Position numbers and translations under genes: made by a program. Source: Spirirestis rafaelensis WJT71-NPBG6 (GTDB lineage Bacteria > Cyanobacteriota > Cyanobacteriia > Cyanobacteriales > Nostocaceae). From it: a stretch of 51,300 nucleotides of DNA. Of this stretch, positions 26,682 to 34,124 are shown one piece after another. The notes beneath the pieces are model-generated. The model saw only the letters and a list, made by a program, of their open reading frames with translations, was not told the DNA's origin and searched no databases. The stretch is taken from the NCBI GenBank assembly GCA_019359015.1, contig JAHHID010000056.1:1-51300 (forward strand), given 5' to 3'. Each line of letters opens with the position of its first letter. The first letter of the stretch is position 1.

Positions 26682-27956
26682 TTAATTTGATGGAGCTTGT
26701 CTAGTCGTTAATTCATACATTGCAATCATTTTTTTGACGTTTGTCACATGGTCTTGATAAATTTCGGGAGTTTCCAAGCTGGGATCAATTATTAATTCTT
26801 CAATTGTATCATTAGCACGTTCATTTATAGAATCTATTAATAAATTCGGCATAGTAATATTTGTTTCGGCAATGTGTTTAATAGCAGCTTTGGGATTTTC
26901 TTGCTCTACTATGGCTTTTAATACTTCTATTTCATAAGCTGGTAGCTGTTGTAATAATTTCGCCCATTCTTGGGGTAAATCAGATGTCTTTTTAGATGTT
27001 GGTTCTAAATCTATTAAGTCAGAAAAAGGAAATAAATCTACATCTTCTTCTACTTCGTTTTCTATTAACGATTGCTGATTGTATGTTTCCGTTTGTTGGA
27101 GTAATTCCCAAACTTCATTTTGTAACAAATCGCGTTCTTGTTGCAATAATAAAAATTGCTCTTGTAAATGATTAAGTTCAGTTTTTCGTTCTTTTATTTG
27201 GTTTTGTAATAAATTTAAACTAGCTTCTGTCTTTTCTTTTTCGGCTTTTTTAGTTAAAATTAATTCATTGTGCTGAGTGACCTGATTTTCGAGTTCTTGC
27301 AGTTCAACTCGCAATTCGTAAAGTCTTTCTTCTAATTGAGGTTTTAGCCTGTCTAGCAAAGTTAAATTGCTTTCAGCGTCTTGCTTTTCCTGTTGGAGTT
27401 CGCTAATTTGAGTTTGTAGTTTAGTTATTTCCGCTCGCGATACGTTGGAATTTAATTCTAGACGACGTTTTTCTGCTGTGAGAGCCGAAAATGAATTATT
27501 CAGTTCTCCCTTACTTTTGTCCAGGTTAGTCAGTTCAGTTTGTAGAAAGTTTATTTCTGCTTCTAACTGTTTTTTTTGCCCGACAAAACTGCCTAATTCT
27601 CGATTTAAACTATCTCTGTGGTTGCGGCATTCTAATACTTGATTTTGCAGCTGGTTTGACTCTGTATATAATAAGGCGCGATGCTCTTCAATTTTGTTTA
27701 TTTCTCTGACAAGACGAGACTTCAAACTCTCAAGGTCTTTTATTCGCTTGTGGAGAGAACCCAAAACGAGCATTTCATGATTTCTGCGGATATTATCGAC
27801 AAATAATGCTGCTGCATAACTAGCTATTACAGTAATTGCACCTGTGAGAAAGGCTTTACTAAAATCCCAAGTCGGGACGAGGCTAAGACCAAAACTCACA
27901 CTAAAGGCAACTATACCTAAAAGCAAAAATCGATTATTTACCATTGCTGATTGCAT
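26682..27956 (-). CDS. Membrane-anchored coiled-coil protein with TerB-C-like domain
   Basis: A protein of 424 residues from the ATG at 27956; a TTG at 27980 would add 8 residues. Two membrane segments (RFLLLGIVAFSVSFGLSLVP and AFLTGAITVIASYAAALFVD) lie within residues 8-52. A long coiled coil of about 240 residues follows. After an acidic linker (VEEDVDLFPFSDLIDLEP), the last 110 residues (LPQEWAKLLQQLPAYEIEVL, MPNLLIDSINERANDTIEEL, PEIYQDHV) match the pattern of the TerB C-terminal domain of Ter-linked systems. The layout tethers a TerB-C domain at the membrane on a stalk. It lies between the BrxD-like and DUF815 ATPase genes on the same strand. No TerB-N partner is seen in the window. Confidence 0.7.
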   Translation of the reverse strand: MQSAMVNNRFLLLGIVAFSVSFGLSLVPTWDFSKAFLTGAITVIASYAAALFVDNIRRNHEMLVLGSLHKRIKDLESLKSRLVREINKIEEHRALLYTESNQLQNQVLECRNHRDSLNRELGSFVGQKKQLEAEINFLQTELTNLDKSKGELNNSFSALTAEKRRLELNSNVSRAEITKLQTQISELQQEKQDAESNLTLLDRLKPQLEERLYELRVELQELENQVTQHNELILTKKAEKEKTEASLNLLQNQIKERKTELNHLQEQFLLLQQERDLLQNEVWELLQQTETYNQQSLIENEVEEDVDLFPFSDLIDLEPTSKKTSDLPQEWAKLLQQLPAYEIEVLKAIVEQENPKAAIKHIAETNITMPNLLIDSINERANDTIEELIIDPSLETPEIYQDHVTNVKKMIAMYELTTRQAPSN

Positions 27957-28104
27957 ATTGCTTGTTTTTAGTTTAGTCAATTTTTGAGAATAGATATTTC
28001 TTCAAATCATAACCTTGACATTGTTCCTTTCTTCATGTAATTAATGCGATGTTTAATGCCCCATTCCCGACCTTGATGAGAGATGCTTAATTTTAGCAAG
28101 CTAC

Positions 28105-29439
28105 TTATGTCTGCTCGTTTGAAGCCGAAAGTGCCAAATCTGCTTTCAAAAAATCAACAAACTGTCGTGCTGTTCTTCCAGAACGACCGTTGTGACGAGT
28201 AGCCCATTGTAAAGCTTGATATTCTAAATCTTCTGAGCCAATGTTAATTGCGGCTTGTGTGGCTAAATGTCGGACAATGTTTAAATAGGTTTTTTGATCG
28301 GCAGGCTCGAAGGTTAAGGTTAGACCAAAGCGATCGCTAAACGAAAGTTTCTCCTGCATCGTATCCCAAGCATGGATTTCGTCATTATCCTTAGGAGCAG
28401 GTCTATCAGCAAAAAACTCGCGAATTAAGTGCCGACGATTAGAAGTAGCATACACGACTACGTTTTGCGATCGCGCAGTTAAATTTCCCTCTAAAACTAC
28501 TTTCAGTGCTTTAAAAGCGTCGTCATCTTCCTCAAACGAAAGATCATCGACAAAAATAATAAATTTCTGTGGCACAGAGCGCAACTGTTCCACAATTTGT
28601 GGTAGGTCTTTCAAATCTGATTTTGCGACTTCCAACAAGCGCAGGTGACGCTCACTGTACTCATTTAACAAAGCTTTCACCAGAGAAGATTTCCCCGAAC
28701 CCCGACTACCGTAAAGTAATACGTGCAGCGCTACCTCTCCTGCTAACAAAAATTCTGTATTTTTTAATAAAGCGTCTCGCTGAGACTCATAACCCACTAA
28801 TTCGCTTAACTTTACCGGATCGGCATATTTGATGCCAATCAATTGTCCGTCGCAATAGCGCAAAGCACTATATTCTGCAAATAAACCCGTACCAAATTGC
28901 CGATAATAAGCAGCTACATCTTCTATTGCATCAGCCCAATCTTCCATGTGGTGCAGTTTCGCTATTAGCAGCGATTCGGGAGTTTCTTCTACCCCTGCAA
29001 GTTGCTCGTCGTACCACACTACTGGTGAAACAGCTAAATGAGCCACAGCTTGTACCCATTCGCTCAAAAACGCGCTACTACATTCATAAAGACTTTGCAA
29101 CGCTTGCAAATCATGCTGAGTCGCTGCAATTAAAGCTGGAGGCAAATTCTCAAATTCTCGCTGTTGAGCAAGCCAAGAAAATGGATTCTCATCTCTAAGA
29201 ATTTGCATAATTAGATAGTCCTCCCAATTTTGATTTCTAGCAGCCAAGCACTTAAAGTAGTTGCCGTAAGCTTGGAGACAACTGCGTGCATCCGCGTCAA
29301 TATAACGTATACTTTGCAACAAATCAATAAATGCTATACTGACTTCGCTTTGGAGAACGGATTGGTAGATTAATAGAGACGCTGCTTGACGCTGGAGGAA
29401 CTGAACCTTTGTCTGGGACGAATTACTTGCCGTGGACAT
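28105..29439 (-). CDS. DUF815 family AAA+ ATPase
   Basis: A 444-residue protein. The N-terminal half is helical and specific to cyanobacterial members. The AAA+ core from about residue 210 has LVGYESQRDALLKNTEFLLA, Walker A LYGSRGSGKSSLVKA, Walker B FIIFVDDLSFEEDDDAF, and a sensor region VVVYATSNRRHLIREF. NGRSGRTARQFVDFL closes the lid domain. This is the DUF815 signature. The family is widespread and of unknown function. It starts the minus-strand run DUF815, TerB-C, BrxD-like, with a 148-bp gap to the TerB-C start. Whether it belongs to that module or only neighbours it is unclear. Confidence 0.8.
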   Translation of the reverse strand: MSTASNSSQTKVQFLQRQAASLLIYQSVLQSEVSIAFIDLLQSIRYIDADARSCLQAYGNYFKCLAARNQNWEDYLIMQILRDENPFSWLAQQREFENLPPALIAATQHDLQALQSLYECSSAFLSEWVQAVAHLAVSPVVWYDEQLAGVEETPESLLIAKLHHMEDWADAIEDVAAYYRQFGTGLFAEYSALRYCDGQLIGIKYADPVKLSELVGYESQRDALLKNTEFLLAGEVALHVLLYGSRGSGKSSLVKALLNEYSERHLRLLEVAKSDLKDLPQIVEQLRSVPQKFIIFVDDLSFEEDDDAFKALKVVLEGNLTARSQNVVVYATSNRRHLIREFFADRPAPKDNDEIHAWDTMQEKLSFSDRFGLTLTFEPADQKTYLNIVRHLATQAAINIGSEDLEYQALQWATRHNGRSGRTARQFVDFLKADLALSASNEQT

Positions 29440-29542
29440 CGCTTAATTATCCATCAGTTAACAGGATGATGTAGCTAAACAGCTATGGTAAATTGTCTGC
29501 CGAGGTTTGCAGCACACATCAAAATCTACATAGGTTTTAACA

Positions 29543-29872
29543 ATGAATTTAAGTATTATTGCTTCTCTTGGCTACGGCATTTTAGCAATTGGAGGTGGCA
29601 TCATTGGTTACATTCTCTCTACTAGCAAGGTTTCGCTCCTCAGTGGCTGCATTAGTGGTGTATTACTACTTTTTGCCGCTTACCTCCAATTTCAAGGTAT
29701 AATCTGGGGTTGGATTTTAGCAGCTTTAGTCACTGCTGTTTTAGTAGTTGTCTTTGCATTGCGACTGGCTAAAACAGGCAAGTTTATGCCGGCGGGATTG
29801 ATGCTGTTTTTCGGTGTGCTAACGTTGGCGCTGATAGTGAATCAATTTATGACATTAATAATAAGCCAGTAG
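29543..29872 (+). CDS. TMEM14-family small membrane protein
   Basis: A 109-residue protein of four hydrophobic helices with little between them: IIASLGYGILAIGGGIIGYI, LLSGCISGVLLLFAAYLQF, IWGWILAALVTAVLVVVFAL and AGLMLFFGVLTLALIVNQFM. The glycine-rich first helix and RLAKTGKFMPAGLM are typical of the TMEM14 family, whose plant members (FAX) move fatty acids across the chloroplast envelope. A role in lipid or fatty-acid transport is plausible by homology but unproven. Transcribed alone. Confidence 0.8.
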   Translation: MNLSIIASLGYGILAIGGGIIGYILSTSKVSLLSGCISGVLLLFAAYLQFQGIIWGWILAALVTAVLVVVFALRLAKTGKFMPAGLMLFFGVLTLALIVNQFMTLIISQ

Positions 29873-31055
29873 CTGAGGGTTACTGTTTTTTTCACTTCAT
29901 GATTGTTTTTAGTTAGTATAGCTTTATTAGTACATTTATATTACTGTAAAGTACCTAAAAAAGGAAGGATAGGGCTACACGTAGAAAGCCTGCTTTGTGC
30001 GGGCTACAAAACTCTTAATTTTCGCCCTTCCCACGTAGGTAAGGTACTTACAACTAATAAAATATCCAGTCGTCAATGTTCGCTGCTTACGAATAGACGG
30101 CATAGCCTTGGTTTCGACTGGGGGAGATCCAAAATTGCGGTGACATGACCAATTGCGGTGGGATCTATCCATAGGCTGTTGTTTATCTGACCAACAAGGG
30201 TGTCACGGTGATGTAACTGGTGGGTAGTTAGTCGTACAAGAGTTGCACTTGTAGCTAGATACCTAAGTAGTTCCAGATTGCCGATTGTAAATTTCAATTG
30301 ATTAGCGTTTATATAAGCTCTGCTCTAGGTAACAGAATTAAAACTTATCACTTGATTTATGTACCGGAAATATCTTATTGTAAGTGAATATAAATGACAG
30401 CATAAAATCAATCAACATCTACCAGCAATCAGTTTTTTTGCTTATGATTCGGTTCATGAGCAAATATTTATTTTTGTGGAAATTACTTAAAAACCGTAGC
30501 TCAATCGTTCTTTTGGGATGATGGGAAAAATGTGCATTAAAAAAAATCATTTTCACAGTTAAGGAAAACGAAGCGATCGCATATCATTGATAAACTGCCC
30601 TCAGACCCACCGTATCTAGGTTAGAGCGATTTGCTGCTCTGAGCGCTATAAGCATACGAAGAACTAAAAGCAAGTGCGAAATCATCTCATAAACGATTGA
30701 CTTCGCACTTGCTTTCATTGCTAAAGAAAAATTAATTTGTGAATTTTTATTGAGCCTGCAAAAGCTTTGAAATTCAACAATAGCAAAAGGCTTAAGCAGA
30801 AAAATAAATATAAATCCAAGTAAAAATGCTTAGTAATATGAAGAGTTTAGTATTTTTTTCAGCAAAATTTAAAGTAATAGTAAAGACATAATTGCCATTT
30901 TGGCAGGTTTTTCTTTTTTGGATGGGATATTAGTAAATTGTATTGATCGTTATTAATATTCGCAGTATTGTTACTGTCTTCGACGAACTATAAAAGTTAA
31001 GCCCATCTGGATCTAGGTGATTTTCTCAGCAATTTTACGAATTAGGAAATAATAC
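29873..31055. other. 1.2-kb gene-poor stretch upstream of the kinase/HopA1 pair
   Basis: No convincing protein gene is present. Short plus-strand frames (for example 30444-30521, 25 codons, and 30826-30891, 21 codons) have no family signature. Minus-strand frames at 29975-30172 and 30073-30297 overlap each other and look spurious. At about 29970-30030 there is a relative of the dispersed GGCTACACG repeat, and one HIP1 site lies near 30573. The strong hairpin at 30667-30715 suggests a transcript end or a small RNA. The final 200 bp are AT-rich and probably carry the promoter of the kinase gene. Confidence 0.5.
30667..30715. terminator. Long hairpin, possible terminator or end of a small RNA
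   Basis: AAAGCAAGTGCGAA (30667-30680) pairs with TTCGCACTTGCTTT (30702-30715), 14 perfect base pairs, with inner AATC/GATT pairing that extends the stem. There is no T run on the plus strand; on the minus strand the stem is followed by TTAGTTC. No annotated gene ends here, so an unannotated transcript may. Confidence 0.5.
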
Positions 31056-32291
31056 ATGGTAGTTTCACTGTCTTCTCATAACGTTATCCAGTATCTGCGT
31101 TCCTCAGGTCTGTGTAGCTCAGAAGATGGCTCATCTGAGGATTCTGAGTTACCTAAAAGTACCAAAAACTTAAATTTACTGGTTACTCTGGCAGATAATC
31201 GCAAACTGCTGGTTAAACAGGAACGTAGCATTGACAATGATGAAAAAGAACAAGAGTTTTTCAATGAGTGGTTGTTTCACCAATTGCTTGAGCAATTTCC
31301 AGTCATTGGTAACATCGGGGCGATCGCATCATCAGTGTTGCACTTCGATGAAGAAAACTCGATCCTAATCCGCAGCTACTTAAGTGAGTATCAGGAACTA
31401 GGGAATTATTATCAACAAAACGATATTTTCCCCGAAGCGATCGCCAGCACCATTGGCGACACCTTAGGAGCGCTGCATCGTGCTACATTCAATCGGCGCG
31501 AATATCGTGATTTTATGGCAACTGCTCCCGAAGGACAGTTTCGCTATCACTTCAACAATCCAGCGCAAGGAATCAAGTCAATTGCACCTGAGATTTTTGG
31601 CATGGTTCCCACAGATGCGCTGAAATTTTATACTCTCTACCAGCGTCATGACAATTTAGAATCAGCAATTGGAGACTTAGCAAACGATTGGCAACCTTGC
31701 TGCTTGACTCATAACGACCTGAAATTAGACAATATTTTGATCCATTCCAGGTGGGAGCATCTAGATAATGCGATCGTCCGGCTCATTGACTGGGAAGCAT
31801 GTGCCTGGGGAGATCCAGCCTTTGATTTAGGAGCTTTGCTAGCAAGCTATTTAAAAATTTGGCTAGATAGTCTGGTAGTAGATCCTACCATCGAGTTAGA
31901 AGAATCTTTGCAACTGGCGGTGACACCTTTAGAAGCTCTTCAACCTTCAATGCTTGCCCTAACTCAAGCTTATCTCAAAGCTTTTCCCAATATTTTAGAC
32001 TACCGTGATGATTTTCTGTTGCGTGTTATCCAGTTCGCGGGTTTGGCACTCATACATCAAATTGAGGCAACGATTAAGTACCATAAATACTTTGATAATA
32101 TCAGCATCTCAATGCTTCAGGTCGCCAAAAATTTACTCACCATGCCACAGCTTGCTATGCTAACGGTTTTCGGTATTTCTGAATTGGAAATACTCAAACC
32201 CTTTGCCAAATTAGAAAAGCTGCCTCAGCCAGAAAGCAAGCAGAATTTAGTTCCTATTTATTACCCAAAAACTCGTCTGCGTGGATGTTAA
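31056..32291 (+). CDS. APH-fold kinase, candidate LanK-like RiPP kinase
   Basis: A 411-residue phosphotransferase of the aminoglycoside-kinase fold. The catalytic loop is CLTHNDLKLDNIL (about 221-233), the metal-binding motif is RLIDWEACAWGDPAFDLG, and NLLVTLADNRKLLVKQE supplies the nucleotide-binding Lys region. An AGGAA sits 9 bases before the ATG at 31056. The HopA1-family gene follows 145 bp downstream in the same direction. In class V lanthipeptide and thioamitide pathways a kinase of this fold phosphorylates Ser/Thr of the precursor, and a HopA1-like protein removes the phosphate to leave a double bond. Association with HopA1 is the main reason for this reading; by fold alone the substrate could be a small molecule. 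Confidence 0.75.
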   Translation: MVVSLSSHNVIQYLRSSGLCSSEDGSSEDSELPKSTKNLNLLVTLADNRKLLVKQERSIDNDEKEQEFFNEWLFHQLLEQFPVIGNIGAIASSVLHFDEENSILIRSYLSEYQELGNYYQQNDIFPEAIASTIGDTLGALHRATFNRREYRDFMATAPEGQFRYHFNNPAQGIKSIAPEIFGMVPTDALKFYTLYQRHDNLESAIGDLANDWQPCCLTHNDLKLDNILIHSRWEHLDNAIVRLIDWEACAWGDPAFDLGALLASYLKIWLDSLVVDPTIELEESLQLAVTPLEALQPSMLALTQAYLKAFPNILDYRDDFLLRVIQFAGLALIHQIEATIKYHKYFDNISISMLQVAKNLLTMPQLAMLTVFGISELEILKPFAKLEKLPQPESKQNLVPIYYPKTRLRGC

Positions 32292-32300
32292 GCAAAGTTC

Positions 32301-32403
32301 GTAGTGAGCCAGCGCGGTCTTGGGGGTGTCCCCCATGAGCGACTGGCGAACCCGAAGGGTAAGCGGTTTAGCGCTGATCGCTTTAAGCGCTGAAGCGCTT
32401 ACT
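32301..32403. repeat. Dispersed repeat between kinase and HopA1 genes
   Basis: The stretch contains AGCCAGCGCGGTCTTGGGGG, then CCCCCATGAGCGACTGGCG and AAGCGCTGAAGCGCTT, pieces that recur in intergenic DNA of filamentous cyanobacteria. GGGGG/CCCCC and AGCGCTGAAGCGCT form small hairpins. A 33-codon frame (32335-32436) runs through it and ends just before the HopA1 start, but is made largely of repeat sequence. Confidence 0.5.
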
Positions 32404-32436
32404 ACATTCTCTTTAATCTGCTTTTTTAATTTATAA

Positions 32437-33525
32437 ATGATATATACTCCTACGAATCAACTGCTAGATTCTCTTTTTGACATTGCCACTAATATTCAAA
32501 TTGAGTCCAATTTTTGTATTATTCATCCGAATTATCAACTTTTTGCCTTGCCAAAAAAAGTGGCAGATAGATTTCAACAAAATTCGCCAGCATTGCAGCG
32601 TAAGTATCTGACTCTGCTACTGCGAAATTTTATTTACGGAATTTATTATAATGGCTCTTTGCAAAACGTTTTGGCATTAAATGCCAAACCAGCTAATTTA
32701 TTACCACACCAAACTTTAGAAAACAATTATATTTTCGGGACTGATTGGGAATTTTATGGACGATTAGATGCGAGTAATCATGGAGTAGGTTATTTTGATT
32801 TCGGTTGGGAAGTTTTGCGGCAAGAGCCTGATGGTACTCTGGTGGTAATTAAAGACGGTTTGACATTGCATGTTGAGTATAACTCGCCTATGCAACCGAG
32901 TATGAAATCTGCCAAAGTTGGTAACTTGGTTGCAATTGGGATGCCAAAAAATCGGCTGCAAAATGGTTATTATTTAGCGGTTAGCAATGTTATACAAAAA
33001 CCACAAGACAATCCAGACGTTGATTTGGGTATGGGGCAAATCTACTTTAATTTAACTTCAGAAGGAGCGATCGCTCTTATGGATAGTCTCACCCTACAAT
33101 TAAACGCGGCTGAGATTTTCTTTAGTTTTCAAGTTCTCTACAACCCCTCTGCATACAAACGCTACGACTCCGGGGTGTTGTATTTTGAACGTAACGACTA
33201 TCCAGCGGTCCGGAAAGTACTTCAAGGTGTTTATTTAGAGCATCAATCTTATTTTCAGCCAGAAATACCTTTATTTACCAAATTTTTAGCCCCTGGTTTG
33301 GGTTTAGCGGAAGAACCAAACGAAAAATTTGCCGCACAAGAAAATTTTGGCATGAATCGTTGTCAAATTGTGGCTTCTTCTTTGTTGTCAGCTTGGGAAA
33401 AAAATGATAATAGTACTGAAGAGAGGATGAAAGCGATCGCTCAACATTTTACGCAGCTAAATATTGATTTACAGCGTCCTTACCTAAATCCCCGTTCGGA
33501 AGATATTTATTACCCTTTAAATTGA
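32437..33525 (+). CDS. HopA1-family protein, candidate LanY-like lyase
   Basis: A 362-residue protein whose last 140 residues carry the HopA1 family pattern: YKRYDSGVLYFERNDYPAVR, PLFTKFLAPGLGLAEEP, then ENFGMNRCQIVASSLLSAW. HopA1 is a Pseudomonas type III effector of the phospholyase-like group. In thioviridamide and lexapeptide-type clusters a HopA1 protein pairs with an APH-fold kinase to dehydrate Ser/Thr. Here it directly follows such a kinase. The N-terminal half (RKYLTLLLRNFIYGIYYNGS, ENNYIFGTDWEFYGRLDASN) is family-like in cyanobacterial members. No signal peptide. No precursor peptide, cyclase or decarboxylase is seen next to it, so the product is unknown and the precursor may be encoded elsewhere. 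Confidence 0.8.
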   Translation: MIYTPTNQLLDSLFDIATNIQIESNFCIIHPNYQLFALPKKVADRFQQNSPALQRKYLTLLLRNFIYGIYYNGSLQNVLALNAKPANLLPHQTLENNYIFGTDWEFYGRLDASNHGVGYFDFGWEVLRQEPDGTLVVIKDGLTLHVEYNSPMQPSMKSAKVGNLVAIGMPKNRLQNGYYLAVSNVIQKPQDNPDVDLGMGQIYFNLTSEGAIALMDSLTLQLNAAEIFFSFQVLYNPSAYKRYDSGVLYFERNDYPAVRKVLQGVYLEHQSYFQPEIPLFTKFLAPGLGLAEEPNEKFAAQENFGMNRCQIVASSLLSAWEKNDNSTEERMKAIAQHFTQLNIDLQRPYLNPRSEDIYYPLN

Positions 33526-33623
33526 AACATTAAATTATATTAGAGTGCCTTAGCCTGTAAACGATGCGTTACACTCCGTTAACGTATCTTACAAATTGTT
33601 CTAGTTCCAGTAAAATGATTTTT

Positions 33624-33654
33624 AATAGCAGGTTATAAGCCTGCTATTTTTTTT
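33624..33654 (+). terminator. Rho-independent terminator after the HopA1 gene
   Basis: AATAGCAGG (33624-33632) and CCTGCTATT (33640-33648) form a 9-bp stem with a 7-base loop, followed by six or more T residues. It ends the kinase/HopA1 transcript before the thioesterase gene. Confidence 0.8.
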
Positions 33655-33668
33655 GCTAATTATAAAAT

Positions 33669-34115
33669 ATGCCGTTTACTTATAACCGCACCGTTCGATT
33701 TTCGGATACTGATGCCGCTGGGGTAGTTTACTTTGCCAATGTTTTGTCTATTTGTCATGAAGCTTATGAAGCATCTTTAGAAGCATCAAGTATTAACATC
33801 AAAGACTTTTTTAGTAACACATCTGTGGCTTTTCCGATTGTTCACGCCAATGTAGATTTTTTTCGCCCGATGTTTTGTGGAGATAAGTTAGCTATTAGCT
33901 TAATTCCTCAAAACATCGGTGTTGATAAGTTTGAAATTGCTTACGAAATTGTAGTTGATGATGTAATGTATGCTAAGGCAATTACTAGGCACGTTTGTAT
34001 TGAGGTAAATAGTAGAAGTAAAAGCGAGATATCAGGTGAGATACTAAATTGGTTGGAAACGAACCGCAAAGAAGCGGAGAGCGCACAGAGAAGAAAGTCT
34101 AGAGAAGCTATGTAA
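33669..34115 (+). CDS. 1,4-dihydroxy-2-naphthoyl-CoA thioesterase (hot-dog fold)
   Basis: A 148-residue hot-dog-fold thioesterase that releases DHNA from DHNA-CoA in phylloquinone synthesis. [20 protein letters not shown] (about 11-30) is the 4HBT-type active-site motif, with the catalytic Asp in [27 protein letters not shown] follows as expected. The assignment to DHNA-CoA is strengthened by the adjacent convergent menE, menC and menA. The last 18 residues ([17 protein letters not shown]) are encoded by a relative of a dispersed repeat and are probably not part of the ancestral enzyme. ATG at 33669. Confidence 0.85.
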   Translation: MPFTYNRTVRFSDTDAAGVVYFANVLSICHEAYEASLEASSINIKDFFSNTSVAFPIVHANVDFFRPMFCGDKLAISLIPQNIGVDKFEIAYEIVVDDVMYAKAITRHVCIEVNSRSKSEISGEILNWLETNRKEAESAQRRKSREAM

Positions 34116-34124
34116 TACTATTAA

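Noticed and set aside
30105-30130. GGTTTCGACTGGGGGAG, similar to tmRNA end motifs
   Set aside because: The upstream GGGG-rich 5' end, tag reading frame and pairing 3' end of tmRNA are absent.
30073-30297. 74-codon minus-strand frame in the 29873-31055 spacer
   Set aside because: Overlaps another frame of similar length in a different phase, has no family pattern and no ribosome site.
32335-32436. A 33-codon frame ending right at the HopA1 start, as a possible RiPP precursor
   Set aside because: It is composed mainly of dispersed repeat sequence (ATGAGCGACTGGCG and AAGCGCTGAAGCGCTT), has no convincing leader or Ser/Thr/Cys-rich core, and lacks a ribosome site.
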